DNA of 64,000 nucleotides from Ruegeria_C sp040830705 (GCA_040830705.1 JBFOME010000008.1:1-64000); one strand, 5' to 3'; shown: positions 7,280 through 16,336, numbered from the stretch's first letter. Numbers and translations are program-made. Notes: a model not told the origin generated them from the letters alone.

Positions 7280-8335
7280 ATGCAGGCAGTATCCGCGTTT
7301 CGCACAGCTCTGACATTGGGGGGCATTCTGCTTGGAACGGCCGCCTTTGCCCAAAGTGCCGACCCTTTCGAACATGGTTGGGAACTGGATGGCGAGGCCT
7401 CGGAATTGCGCTTTCTGTCGGTCAAGAAGAACTCCAAGGCCGAACATAGCGGTTTTGCCAGCTTTTCGGGTGTGATCGACGAAAACGGCGCGGCCGAGAT
7501 TCGGGTGCAGCTTGACAGTGTCGACACCAAGATCGACCTGCGTAACGTACGGATGCGGTTCCTGTTCTTTGAGACATTTAATTTTCCCGAGGCGGTGATC
7601 ACAGCGCAATTGCCTGCCGATCAACTGACCGATCTGCACAAGGTGCGGCACAAGATCATCGATCTGCCCTATTCAATGAACCTGCACGGGGTCACTCAGG
7701 AACGCACGGCGCAGGTTGCGATCACCTTGGTCGACAATGACCGCGTGGCAGTGGCCAATACCGCACCCATCGCCATCCCCTTGACTGACTTCGCGCTGGA
7801 AGAGGGGCGCGGCAAGCTGCAGGATGCCGCCGATGTCGATATCCTGCCTTTCGGGTTTGTCAGCTTTGGCTTCGTGTTCGATCGCGCCCGCCCGGGCACG
7901 CCGCCCAAGCTGGAACTGGCCGCCGCCACCCCCGGCGCTGCGGCACTGGAAACCAAGGGTGATCTGGGCCGCGAGGCCTGTGTTGGGCGGATGGAGATTC
8001 TGTCGCGCACCGGCAACATCTATTTTAACTCCGGCAGTTCGCGTTTGGACCGGGCCTCATTGCCACTTCTGAGCAACCTCTACGACATCATCAGCCGCTG
8101 CCCCGAACTGCGGATCGAGGTGGGCGGTCATACGGACCGGGATGGCTCGGAAGCGGCCAATCGCGCGCTCAGCGAAAAGCGGGCACAGGCGGTAACCGAT
8201 TATCTTGTTCAGCAAGGGATCGGGCCGGAGCGGTTGGTCACGGTGGGCTATGGGGAAAGCAGGCCGGTAGTGTCGAACGACACTGCCGAGGGAAAACGCC
8301 GCAACCGTCGGATCGAGTTTGTGCCGATGAACTGA
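7280..8335 (+). CDS. YceI-like domain fused to OmpA C-terminal domain, 351 aa
   Basis: A signal peptide (1-25, ends AAFAQ) is followed by a YceI-type lipocalin-like domain (about 30-200). Evidence for that domain is WELDGEASELRFLSVKKNSK, VDTKIDLRNVRMRFLFFETF, the LHGVTQ strand and the FGFVSFGFVFD end. The C-terminal domain (about 230-351) is an OmpA peptidoglycan-binding module: IYFNSGSSRLDRASLPLLSN, then EVGGHTDRDGSEAANRALSE with the Asp and Arg that hold diaminopimelate, and RNRRIEFV. The protein is therefore periplasmic and wall-tethered. YceI domains bind polyisoprenoid or lipid-like ligands. A YceI domain on an OmpA anchor is an unusual arrangement. It stands alone, divergent from the caspase-like gene and convergent with the MFS gene (10-base gap). 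Confidence 0.9.
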   Translation: MQAVSAFRTALTLGGILLGTAAFAQSADPFEHGWELDGEASELRFLSVKKNSKAEHSGFASFSGVIDENGAAEIRVQLDSVDTKIDLRNVRMRFLFFETFNFPEAVITAQLPADQLTDLHKVRHKIIDLPYSMNLHGVTQERTAQVAITLVDNDRVAVANTAPIAIPLTDFALEEGRGKLQDAADVDILPFGFVSFGFVFDRARPGTPPKLELAAATPGAAALETKGDLGREACVGRMEILSRTGNIYFNSGSSRLDRASLPLLSNLYDIISRCPELRIEVGGHTDRDGSEAANRALSEKRAQAVTDYLVQQGIGPERLVTVGYGESRPVVSNDTAEGKRRNRRIEFVPMN

Positions 8336-8345
8336 GACCGCGGCC

Positions 8346-9614
8346 TCAGCCCGACTGCGTGGCCTTCAGGCGGTTCAATTGATGAAGCGCAAAGAAGGTC
8401 ACGACAACGCCAGAGATCAGGTAGAGCGCCGAGGCCCAGAGCCCGAAAGCCACCGTCAGGCCAAGACCGACCAGCGGTGCAAAGGCCGCGCCAGTGATCC
8501 AGGACAGGTTGGTCGCCATTGCGGTACCGGAATAGCGGTATTCGGGATCAAACCGGTTGCCCACGATGGCGCTGGCCTGACCATAGGCCAGTCCAAGCAC
8601 CACAAACCCAAAGACAATGAAGATCGCCGGGGTGCTGTTCAGCGTGTCGATCATCAGGCTCAGCACCACGATCAGCCCGGTGCTGATCACCAGTACCATG
8701 CGCTTGTTCATTCTGTCGGCCAAGACACCCGACGCCATGACCGCAAGGATCGCCAGGGCGCAGCCGACCAACTGGATAATCAGTATGCGTGAGATGTTTT
8801 GTTCGCCATAGAGCCACTCATAGGCCAGCGGAAACACCGTCACCATGTGGAAAAGCGCGTAGCTGGCCAGCGGCACCATGGTGGATAACAGGATCTGTCG
8901 CCATTGGTTGTGCAGCAGCGCGCCCAACGGTGCTGACTTTGTGATTTCGGGGTCAACACCCAGATCGGCGTTCAGCAGGCGCAACCGCGCAAACAGCGCC
9001 ACGACATTCACCGCCATCGCGGCGAAGAAGGCGAAACGCCAGCCCCAGGTGATGAATTCTTCATCCGTCAGGAAATCGGTCAGCACGTAGAACAGCGATG
9101 CTGCCACAAAGAACCCGATTGGTCCGCCAAGCTGTGGCACCATTGCATAAAGGCCTTTGCGATGCTCAGGCGCGACATGTTGCAATTGCAGGGTAAGCCC
9201 GTCCCACGCGCCGCCCAGCCCAATGCCTTGCAGGATGCGTAACGCCGCCAACAGTACAGGCGCCAGCCAGCCGATTCTCTCATAACCCGGCAGCAGCCCG
9301 ATCGCGACGGTTGCACAACCAAGGATCATCAACGCCAAAGTGACCTTGGCGGCCCGCCCGATCTTGGCCTGTACCCAGCGTCCGGTCAGGCTTGCCACCG
9401 GCCGCGCAAGAAACGCGAGCGAGAAGATGGCAAATGATATCAGTGTCCCTGTCACCGGGTCATGGTTGGGGAAAAACACGCGGGGAAAGACCAACGCCGA
9501 GGCGATAGCGTAGACGAAGAAGCCAAAGAAATCGGTGACGCGCGCCATGATGACGGTGATCACCACCTCGTCGATCGTCGCGCGTTCGATATGGCTTTGG
9601 TCGGTGGCGCTCAT
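8346..9614 (-). CDS. MFS transporter, metabolite:H+ symporter-like, 422 aa
   Basis: Twelve hydrophobic segments in a 422-residue protein, with the sugar/metabolite-symporter style loop LADRMNKR between helices 8 and 9 and the stretch ALRILQGIGLGGAWDGLTLQ, both typical of MHS-type MFS carriers (shikimate/alpha-ketoglutarate/proline permease relatives). The ATG at 9614 is chosen because GGAGG lies eight bases upstream; an in-frame GTG at 9629 is weaker. Substrate cannot be told from sequence. No catabolic gene is adjacent in the same operon. It reads away from the cyo operon; the 188-base space between them carries two inverted repeats. Confidence 0.88.
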   Translation of the reverse strand: MSATDQSHIERATIDEVVITVIMARVTDFFGFFVYAIASALVFPRVFFPNHDPVTGTLISFAIFSLAFLARPVASLTGRWVQAKIGRAAKVTLALMILGCATVAIGLLPGYERIGWLAPVLLAALRILQGIGLGGAWDGLTLQLQHVAPEHRKGLYAMVPQLGGPIGFFVAASLFYVLTDFLTDEEFITWGWRFAFFAAMAVNVVALFARLRLLNADLGVDPEITKSAPLGALLHNQWRQILLSTMVPLASYALFHMVTVFPLAYEWLYGEQNISRILIIQLVGCALAILAVMASGVLADRMNKRMVLVISTGLIVVLSLMIDTLNSTPAIFIVFGFVVLGLAYGQASAIVGNRFDPEYRYSGTAMATNLSWITGAAFAPLVGLGLTVAFGLWASALYLISGVVVTFFALHQLNRLKATQSG

Positions 9615-9675
9615 CGGGCCGTCCTCCACGTCTCGTCCTCATGATCTTTTACACCAAAAGGCACGCTGGCAAAAA

Positions 9676-9692
9676 GTGACCGGATGGGTCAC
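9676..9692. promoter_or_regulatory. inverted repeat upstream of cyo operon
   Basis: GTGACC (9676-9681) and GGTCAC (9687-9692) flank five bases. It lies immediately before a second palindrome (9697-9711), in the space between the MFS gene and cyoA. Possible operator for either gene. Confidence 0.4.
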
Positions 9693-9696
9693 CTTT

Positions 9697-9740
9697 TGTC
9701 GCATTGCGACACCGGCCCTCTCAGCGCAGAACATTATACT
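9697..9740 (+). promoter_or_regulatory. palindromic operator plus -10 box for the cyo operon
   Basis: TGTCGCA-T-TGCGACA (9697-9711) is a perfect inverted repeat. A strong -10-like TATACT lies at 9735-9740, with no good -35 match at the right distance. Taking the start of transcription near 9747, the palindrome is centred near -43, a position from which an activator could replace the -35 box. Terminal-oxidase operons in this group are usually controlled by oxygen or redox regulators. The odd-length centre does not match the usual FNR or CRP spacing, so the regulator is left open. Confidence 0.5.
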
Positions 9741-9802
9741 ACACGCTATGGGGCAAATTTCTCTTTGCCAACGACTCGTTACGCATATGCTATGGAAACA
9801 TT

Positions 9803-10873
9803 ATGAAACGCGCAGTTCATATCGTGGCTCTGTTTTCCTGCATCTTTCTTGCGGGATGTGATCTGGTTGTGCTGTCGCCCGCGGGCGATGTGGCGCAGCA
9901 GCAGGGCGAGTTGATCATCTACGCCACCGTTCTGATGCTGATCGTGATCCTGCCGGTCATGGCGCTGACCGTGTTCTTTGCGATCAAGTATCGCGAATCG
10001 AACAAGAACGCGAGCTACGAACCCGAGTGGCACCATTCCTTCAGCTTAGAGATTGTGATCTGGTCGGTGCCGCTGGCGATCATCATTTGCTTGGCTGGAT
10101 TGACCTGGGTCGCGACGCATCGGTTGGACCCATACAAACCGCTGAGCAGGATTTCCGAGGATCAGCCGATCGACCCCGAGGTCAAACCGCTGATCATTCA
10201 GGTCGCCTCGATGGATTGGAAATGGCTGTTCATCTATCCCGAGCAAGGCATTGCCACCGTGAACGAGGTGGCCGCCATCGTGGATCGCCCCATCGAGTTC
10301 CAGATCACCTCGGCGACCGTGATGAACTCCTTCTATATCCCGGCGCTGGCAGGGCAGATCTATTCCATGGCGGGCATGCAGACCGAGATGAATGCGGTCA
10401 TCAATGAACCGGGCGTCTATGACGGGTTCTCGGCCAATTACAGCGGCGCGGGTTTTTCGCAGATGCGGTTCAAGTTCCACGGGCTGGATCAGGCCGGTTT
10501 CGACGATTGGGTCGCCAAGGTTGGTGCCAGCGGGCAGAACCTTGATACGGACACGCTTGAAAGGCTGAACCAGCCCAGTATCGCCCATCCGGTGACCTAC
10601 TACGGCACCGTCTCGGACACGGCCTGGGATCGCCTCGTTAATCTCTGCGTCGATGGCGACAGCCTGTGCCGGAACGACATGATGATGGTTGATGCGCTGG
10701 GCGGTGGCGGGCTGGAGGGGCTGTGGAACCGCGAGATGTTCCGCGGCATCTGCTCGGCCGAAGACCCGGGCGCCTTCATTGCGATGCTGCGGCCCGAGAT
10801 GCGCCTGCGCGCGGGCGAGATCGTGACCGCCATGTCGCTGCTTCCCGATGCAACCCAAACCACGCGACAGTAG
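9803..10873 (+). CDS. cyoA: cytochrome bo-type ubiquinol oxidase subunit II
   Basis: Subunit II of the quinol-oxidising haem-copper terminal oxidase. It has a lipoprotein signal with lipobox FLAGC (start at ATG 9803; the longer upstream frame lacks a signal), then two membrane helices (about residues 38-62 and 85-107). A periplasmic cupredoxin domain follows, with VASMDWKWLFIYPEQGIATV and VMNSFYIPALAGQIYSMAGM. The CuA ligands of cytochrome c oxidases are missing, as expected for a quinol oxidase, and there is a C-terminal COX-aromatic-rich extension. It is the first gene of cyoABCD-SURF1; the spacing to cyoB is 18 bases. Length 356 residues is near the family norm. Confidence 0.96.
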   Translation: MKRAVHIVALFSCIFLAGCDLVVLSPAGDVAQQQGELIIYATVLMLIVILPVMALTVFFAIKYRESNKNASYEPEWHHSFSLEIVIWSVPLAIIICLAGLTWVATHRLDPYKPLSRISEDQPIDPEVKPLIIQVASMDWKWLFIYPEQGIATVNEVAAIVDRPIEFQITSATVMNSFYIPALAGQIYSMAGMQTEMNAVINEPGVYDGFSANYSGAGFSQMRFKFHGLDQAGFDDWVAKVGASGQNLDTDTLERLNQPSIAHPVTYYGTVSDTAWDRLVNLCVDGDSLCRNDMMMVDALGGGGLEGLWNREMFRGICSAEDPGAFIAMLRPEMRLRAGEIVTAMSLLPDATQTTRQ

Positions 10874-10891
10874 CAGGAAGAGAGACCTCAG

Positions 10892-12925
10892 ATGGCGACA
10901 TCATCCGATCCTCATGGTCTGACCTCCGGCGGTGTGGACATTCACCCGTTCTGGGGCAAGCTGTCCTGGGATGTCTTTCCGTTTTATGATCCGATCATCC
11001 TGAGCACGTTCATCGGCGTTGTGATCCTGGGCCTCGCAGTGGTCGGGGCGATCACCTACTACCGGCTCTGGGGCTATCTTTGGACCGAATGGTTCACTTC
11101 GATCGACCACAAGAAGATCGGCATCATGTATATGGTGCTGGGTCTGATCATGCTGCTGCGCGGGTTCGCCGATGCGCTGCTGATGCGGGGTCATCAGGCA
11201 ATGGCGGCCAGCGGGTCCGAGGGCTATCTGAACGCACATCACTATGACCAGATCTTTACAGCCCATGGCGTGATTATGATCTTCTTTGTGGCGATGCCAT
11301 TTGTGACCGGATTCATGAATTACGTGATGCCTTTGCAGATTGGCGCGCGTGATGTGGCCTTTCCATTTCTCAACAATCTGAGCTTCTGGCTGACGGTTTC
11401 CGGTGCAATCCTTATAATGATATCACTTTTTGTGGGCGAATTCTCGACTGCAGGCTGGTTGGCCTATGCGCCCTATTCGGGGCTGGAATACAGCCCCAGT
11501 GTCGGCATGGATTATTACCTCTGGGCGCTCAATATCGCCGGGGTGGGCACCACGCTCTCGGGCATCAACCTTGTGGTGACCATCGTCAAGATGCGCGCGC
11601 CGGGCATGACCTATATGCGGATGCCGATCTTCACCTGGACCGCGCTGTGCACCAATATCCTGATCGTTGCCACCTTTCCGGTGCTGGCCGCAACATTGGC
11701 GCTGCTGACCGCCGACCGCTATCTGGGCACGCATTTCTTCACCAACGAGCTTGGCGGCAATCCGATGATGTATGTAAACCTCATCTGGATCTGGGGCCAC
11801 CCGGAGGTGTATATCCTGATCCTGCCCATCTTCGGCATCTTCTCGGAGATCGTGCCGACCTTCACCGGCAAGCGGCTCTTTGGCTATACCTCGATGGTCT
11901 ACGCCACCTGCGTGATCATGATCCTCAGCTATATCGTCTGGCTGCACCATTTCTTCACCATGGGGGCGGGGGCGAATGTGAATTCGTTCTTCGGGATCAC
12001 TACGATGATCATTTCGATCCCCACAGGGGCCAAGATCTTCAACTGGCTCTTTACCATGTACAAGGGCCGCATCCGGTTCGAAACGCCGATGCTGTGGGTC
12101 ATGGGGTTCATGCTGACCTTTGTGATCGGCGGCATGACCGGCGTGCTGCTGGCGGTGCCGCCTGCGGACTACGTGCTGCACAATTCGCTTTTCCTGATCG
12201 CGCATTTTCATAACGTGATCATCGGTGGTGTGGTCTTTGGCGTCTTTGCGGGGATCATCTATTGGTGGCCCAAGGCGTTTGGTTTCAAGCTGGAGCCGTT
12301 CTGGGGCAAGATCAGCTTCTGGTGCTGGCTGATCGGTTTCTACCTGGCCTTCATGCCGCTTTATGTGCTGGGCCTGATGGGCGTGACCCGGCGGATCAGC
12401 CAGTTCGAAGATACGTTCTATTCGGTCTATTTCATCATAGCGCTGATCGGGGCGTTGTTCGTGGCTGCCGGGATCGGGGCCTTTCTGGTGCAGATTGTCC
12501 AGTCAATCCGCAAGCGCGAAGAACTGCGCGATGTGACCGGCGACCCCTGGAATGGCCGAACGCTGGAATGGTCGACCTCCTCCCCGCCGCCTTACTACAA
12601 CTTCGCCTTCACACCGCGCGTGTATGAGATCGACGCCTTTGCCCAGATGAAGCGCGAAGGTTTCACGCGGCCCACAACAGGCTTCGTGCCGATCCACATG
12701 CCGCATTCAACGGCAACCGGGGTGGTACTGGCCGCGATCCTGACCGTGATGGGCTTTGCGCTGATCTGGCATGTGTTCTGGCTGGCCGCCGCCGGCTTTG
12801 CCGCCGCACTGCTTTATGGGATCGGCCATACGTTCAACTATGACCGCGACTATGACATTCCGGCCGAGGAGATACGCGCGATTGAGGACAAGCGCAGCGC
12901 GCAACTGGCACAGGCGGCGGAATGA
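10892..12925 (+). CDS. cyoB: cytochrome bo-type ubiquinol oxidase subunit I
   Basis: The catalytic subunit, with low-spin haem and the haem-copper centre. Conserved stretches include YDQIFTAHGVIMIFFVAMPF (haem ligand His), WIWGHPEVYILILPIFGIFS (CuB His and cross-linked Tyr), VWLHHFFTMGA (two CuB His) and LIAHFHNVIIGG (haem ligands). It has about 15 membrane helices. The ribosome site AGGAAGAGAG precedes ATG 10892. The stop overlaps the cyoC start (ATGATGA). At 677 residues it is close to E. coli CyoB (663). Quinol use rather than cytochrome c use is inferred from the operon structure and the CyoA type. Confidence 0.97.
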   Translation: MATSSDPHGLTSGGVDIHPFWGKLSWDVFPFYDPIILSTFIGVVILGLAVVGAITYYRLWGYLWTEWFTSIDHKKIGIMYMVLGLIMLLRGFADALLMRGHQAMAASGSEGYLNAHHYDQIFTAHGVIMIFFVAMPFVTGFMNYVMPLQIGARDVAFPFLNNLSFWLTVSGAILIMISLFVGEFSTAGWLAYAPYSGLEYSPSVGMDYYLWALNIAGVGTTLSGINLVVTIVKMRAPGMTYMRMPIFTWTALCTNILIVATFPVLAATLALLTADRYLGTHFFTNELGGNPMMYVNLIWIWGHPEVYILILPIFGIFSEIVPTFTGKRLFGYTSMVYATCVIMILSYIVWLHHFFTMGAGANVNSFFGITTMIISIPTGAKIFNWLFTMYKGRIRFETPMLWVMGFMLTFVIGGMTGVLLAVPPADYVLHNSLFLIAHFHNVIIGGVVFGVFAGIIYWWPKAFGFKLEPFWGKISFWCWLIGFYLAFMPLYVLGLMGVTRRISQFEDTFYSVYFIIALIGALFVAAGIGAFLVQIVQSIRKREELRDVTGDPWNGRTLEWSTSSPPPYYNFAFTPRVYEIDAFAQMKREGFTRPTTGFVPIHMPHSTATGVVLAAILTVMGFALIWHVFWLAAAGFAAALLYGIGHTFNYDRDYDIPAEEIRAIEDKRSAQLAQAAE

Positions 12926-13557
12926 TGACGGATAGCGCAGTGAACGACGCCGGGAAATTCTACGTCCTTGAGGACCCGCATCACGAGGAGGCTCACGCCC
13001 ATGAGCCGCCGACTATGCTGGGCTTCTGGGTCTATCTGATGAGCGATTGCCTGATCTTCGGCATCCTTTTCGCGGTCTACGCGGTGCTGGGTCAGAACTA
13101 TGCTGCCGGGCCGTCGCCCGCCGATCTCTTTGATATCGAGATGATCCTGGTGGCCACCTTCGCGCTGCTTTTCTCTTCGGTGACCTTCGGGTTCGCGGTG
13201 CTGCGAATGGATCGCGGCGACCTGCGCGGCACGCTTCTCTGGCTGGTGGTCACGGGGCTTTTTGGTGCTGCATTCCTCTATCTGGAATACAAGGAATTCA
13301 GCCATCTCTGGCATCTGGGGGCCACGCCCATGGCCAGCGCCTTTCTATCGTCTTTCTTCTTTCTTGTGGGCACCCACGGTCTGCATGTGACCGCTGGCTC
13401 GATCTGGCTGATCGTGCTGCTGGTGCAGCTGTCGCAACGCGGTTTGACGCCTGCCAATACGCGTCGGGTGATGTGCCTGAGCCTGTTTTGGCACTTCCTC
13501 GATCTGATCTGGATCGGGGTCTATTCGCTCGTCTATCTCACCGGAGTCCTGCTATGA
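12922..13557 (+). CDS. cyoC: cytochrome bo-type ubiquinol oxidase subunit III
   Basis: Five membrane helices with the subunit III hallmarks: LGFWVYLMSDCLIFGILFAV near the start, then FFFLVGTHGLHVTAGSIWLI and LFWHFLDLIWIGVYSLVYLT at the end. The conserved carboxylate in the first helix is an Asp here (MSDCLIF). At 211 residues it matches the family. The start overlaps the cyoB stop; two ATGs (12922, 12925) are possible. The 3' end overlaps cyoD by an ATGA. Confidence 0.96.
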   Translation: MMTDSAVNDAGKFYVLEDPHHEEAHAHEPPTMLGFWVYLMSDCLIFGILFAVYAVLGQNYAAGPSPADLFDIEMILVATFALLFSSVTFGFAVLRMDRGDLRGTLLWLVVTGLFGAAFLYLEYKEFSHLWHLGATPMASAFLSSFFFLVGTHGLHVTAGSIWLIVLLVQLSQRGLTPANTRRVMCLSLFWHFLDLIWIGVYSLVYLTGVLL

Positions 13558-13913
13558 GCAATCAAGTCGAAGGCGCGGGCCACGGATCGCTGCATTCCTA
13601 CTTGGTGGGTTTTGCCCTTTCGGTGATCCTGACGCTGATCCCGTTCTGGCTGGTGCTGGGGGATGTGATGGACAACAAGGTCTGGGCTGTTGTGTTCATC
13701 TTCACGCTCGGCGGGCTGCAGATGTTGGTGCATATCCACTATTTCCTGCATGTGTCATTGAAGGTGGACGAGGGTTGGCAGGTCATGTCGATGGTGCTGA
13801 CCATACTGCTTTTAGTGATCGTGCTGGCCGGGTCGATCTGGGTCATGTTCAACCTCGATGAAAACATGATGCCCGCGCATGATCAGATCGAACGAGCACG
13901 CAGTTTGAAATGA
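13554..13913 (+). CDS. cyoD: cytochrome bo-type ubiquinol oxidase subunit IV
   Basis: A small three-helix subunit (119 residues) with the family motif GGLQMLVHIHYFLHVSLK between helices 2 and 3 and SYLVGFALSVILTLIPFW in helix 1. The start at 13554 overlaps the cyoC stop by ATGA, and its stop overlaps the SURF1 start by another ATGA, so all five genes are translationally linked. Subunit IV assists assembly of the CuB centre in the family. Confidence 0.95.
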   Translation: MSNQVEGAGHGSLHSYLVGFALSVILTLIPFWLVLGDVMDNKVWAVVFIFTLGGLQMLVHIHYFLHVSLKVDEGWQVMSMVLTILLLVIVLAGSIWVMFNLDENMMPAHDQIERARSLK

Positions 13914-14614
13914 CCGCGCGGCGGGGCAGGCCCGTCTGGCTGACGGCGCTGCTGCTCGGCTGTTGTGCGGCTCTGATCGTCAGTTTCATCCTCTTGGGCA
14001 ATTGGCAAATGCGCCGGCTGGTCTGGAAGGTTGATCTGATCGAAGCGGTTGAAGCTCGCGCCTATGGCGATCCGGTCGCAGTGCCCGCGGTGTTTGATCG
14101 GGGTGCGCATAGCTATCTGCGGGTCTCGCTTACCGGGCAATTTGACACGGGCAATCGCGTTCTGGTCAAGGCGGTGACCGGGGCGGGGCCGGGTTATTGG
14201 CTGATGATGCCTCTGAAAACCGATAGGGAAATCGTCTGGGTCAATCGCGGTTTTGTCCCAGCCGAGGCGCAGGACCCGGCTGGTTGGGCGCCTCCTGTGA
14301 CGCCAGTCATCGGCTTGCTGCGCCCGCCCGAACCCGAAGGTACACTGCTGGAGCGCAACGACCCGGGAGCAGGGCGCTGGGTGTCGCGCGATGTTCAGGC
14401 TCTGTCCGACGCGGTCGGGCTGGGAAAGACCGCGCCCTATTTCATCGATGCCGACCATACGGCTGGCCCTCCGGCCTGGCCGCGCGGCGGGTTGACCCAG
14501 CTCAGTTTCCGCAACACCCACCTGTCTTATGCGCTGACCTGGTATGCGATGGCGGCGCTGCTTGCGGGGGCAGTCGGATATCTCTTGTTCAGCGAGTTGC
14601 GTAAGCGACGCTAG
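13910..14614 (+). CDS. SURF1 family oxidase assembly protein, 234 aa
   Basis: SURF1/Shy1 proteins help insert haem a/o into subunit I of haem-copper oxidases. Two membrane helices frame a periplasmic domain: an N-terminal one (about 10-30, followed by the signature GNWQMRRLVWKVDLI) and a C-terminal one (about 205-228, NTHLSYALTWYAMAALLAGA). Internal motifs YWLMMPLKT and VWVNRGFVP fit the family. As the last gene of the cyo operon, overlapping cyoD by ATGA, it is very likely the dedicated assembly factor of this oxidase. No haem O synthase (cyoE) is found in the window. Confidence 0.93.
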   Translation: MTARRGRPVWLTALLLGCCAALIVSFILLGNWQMRRLVWKVDLIEAVEARAYGDPVAVPAVFDRGAHSYLRVSLTGQFDTGNRVLVKAVTGAGPGYWLMMPLKTDREIVWVNRGFVPAEAQDPAGWAPPVTPVIGLLRPPEPEGTLLERNDPGAGRWVSRDVQALSDAVGLGKTAPYFIDADHTAGPPAWPRGGLTQLSFRNTHLSYALTWYAMAALLAGAVGYLLFSELRKRR

Positions 14615-14758
14615 GCACCGCGCCCGAACCACGACGATCCATCCAATCTTAATCAAGTCCTCTGAAATTGTTGCCAATCTAACCCGGACGGGCAACGATG
14701 CCCCAAATGCCGATTTCGCAGCGGCCGCAGGCCATGCCACGCAAAAAGGGACGGATGA

Positions 14759-16336
14759 ATGGTACGCAAGATATATTATGCCGTGGCGCTGCTGGGCCTG
14801 CCGTTGGTGTTGTTGTTGGGTTGGCTCTGGTCGCCCGCCTATTGGCTGCTGGTCGTCGTAATCCCTTACATCATTGTGGGTTTCTACGATCTGACCACCA
14901 CCCGCCATAACATCCTGAACAACTACCCGGTTCTGGGCCATTTCCGCTATGCGCTGGAATTTGTCAGCCCCGAGATCCGGCAATATTTCGTGGAAACCAA
15001 CGAAAGCGGACGACCCTTCAACCGGATCACTCGCGCGCTGGTCTATTCGCGGGCCAAGGGTCAAGCCGACACATTGCCCTTCGGCACACAATATGACCTG
15101 CTCAAGGTCGGTTATCACAGCACCAATCACTCGCTCGCCCCGAAGGAGGTGGATGCGTCGGAGGAACGCGTGCTGCTGGGCGGGCCGCAATGCGAGAAGC
15201 CCTATCTGGCCTCGCGGCTCAACGTCTCGGCCATGAGTTTTGGGGCGCTTAGTTCCAACGCGATCCGGGCGCTGAACGGCGGTGCCAGGGACGGAGGGTT
15301 TGCCCATAACACCGGCGAGGGGGGGCTGAGCCCCTATCATCTGGCCGAGGGCGGAGACATCATCTGGCAGATCGGCACCGGGTATTTCGGGTGCCGTACC
15401 AGCGATGGTGGTTTCGACAAGGACAAGTTTGCCGAAAAGGCCAAGAAGGATGTGGTCAAGGCCATCGAGATCAAGCTGAGCCAAGGTGCAAAGCCTGCCC
15501 ATGGCGGGGTTCTGCCTGCCGCCAAGGTCGATGAGGAGATTGCCGAGATCCGCGGAGTGGAACCGCATAAGGATGTGATCTCGCCCCCGGCCCATTCGGC
15601 CTTTGAAGGGCCAACCGGGTTGATGAATTTCGTCCAGCACCTGCGCGAGATGTCGGGCGGCAAACCGGTGGGATTCAAGCTGTGCATCGGCAACCGGTCG
15701 GAATTCATGTCGATCTGCAAAGCGATGTTGGAAACGGGAATCCTGCCCGATTTTATCACTGTTGACGGGGCCGAGGGCGGCACCGGCGCTGCCCCGGTGG
15801 AGTTCACCAACCGGCTCGGCGTGCCGCTGAACGAAGCGCTGATCTTCGTCAACAACTGCCTGCGTGGCATCGGGTTGCGTGACAAGATCCGGGTGATCGC
15901 CTCGGGCAAGGTGGCCTCGGGCTATGACATGATCGAGAAATTCGCGCTGGGGGCCGATATGTGCAACTGCGCGCGTTCCATGATGTTTGCGCTGGGCTGC
16001 ATTCAGGCGCTGCATTGCAACACAAACCGCTGCCCCAGCGGCGTGGCCACTCAGGACCCGATCCGCGCGCGCGCCGTCAACGTGCCGCAGAAACGGGTGC
16101 GCGTGCATCGTTTTCACGATTCCACGCTGGAGAGCTTTCGCGAGTTGCTGGGCGCGATGGGGCGCGAGACGGTGGCCGAACTCGGCCCCGCCGACATCCG
16201 CCGCCGCAATTCCGATGAACGCGAAGAATGCTATGCCGAGCTTTATAATCATCTGGACGAGGGCGCGCTGCTGGGCAAGAAAATCCCGCCGGAGTTTGCC
16301 GCCGACTGGGCGCGCGCTTCGGCTGAGCGGTTTTAG
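14759..16336 (+). CDS. FMN-binding glutamate synthase-like protein (GltB2 domain), 525 aa
   Basis: Two N-terminal membrane helices (about 5-45) precede a glutamate synthase FMN/Fe-S domain. Evidence is SAMSFGALSSNAIRALNGGA, HNTGEGGLSPYHL, DFITVDGAEGGTGAAPVEFT, VIASGKVASGYDMIEKFALG and the cysteine cluster CNTNRCPSGVATQDP near the end. The domain catalyses the synthase half-reaction or a ferredoxin-linked oxidoreductase reaction in relatives. The glutamine amidotransferase domain and the NADPH subunit are absent, so it is one of the stand-alone homologues of uncertain reaction. It follows the SURF1 gene by 144 bases and may be separately transcribed. The membrane anchor is unusual for GltB itself. 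Confidence 0.9.
   Translation: MVRKIYYAVALLGLPLVLLLGWLWSPAYWLLVVVIPYIIVGFYDLTTTRHNILNNYPVLGHFRYALEFVSPEIRQYFVETNESGRPFNRITRALVYSRAKGQADTLPFGTQYDLLKVGYHSTNHSLAPKEVDASEERVLLGGPQCEKPYLASRLNVSAMSFGALSSNAIRALNGGARDGGFAHNTGEGGLSPYHLAEGGDIIWQIGTGYFGCRTSDGGFDKDKFAEKAKKDVVKAIEIKLSQGAKPAHGGVLPAAKVDEEIAEIRGVEPHKDVISPPAHSAFEGPTGLMNFVQHLREMSGGKPVGFKLCIGNRSEFMSICKAMLETGILPDFITVDGAEGGTGAAPVEFTNRLGVPLNEALIFVNNCLRGIGLRDKIRVIASGKVASGYDMIEKFALGADMCNCARSMMFALGCIQALHCNTNRCPSGVATQDPIRARAVNVPQKRVRVHRFHDSTLESFRELLGAMGRETVAELGPADIRRRNSDEREECYAELYNHLDEGALLGKKIPPEFAADWARASAERF

Noticed and set aside
11423..12211. 262-codon minus-strand frame inside cyoB
   Set aside because: Antisense to conserved membrane helices of CyoB; His/Asp/Arg-rich as expected of a shadow.
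13883..16252. A 789-codon minus-strand frame opposite SURF1 and the glutamate synthase-like gene
   Set aside because: It lies fully antisense to well-supported genes, is rich in His/Arg/Gln in the way of complementary-strand frames in high-G+C DNA, and has no known domain.
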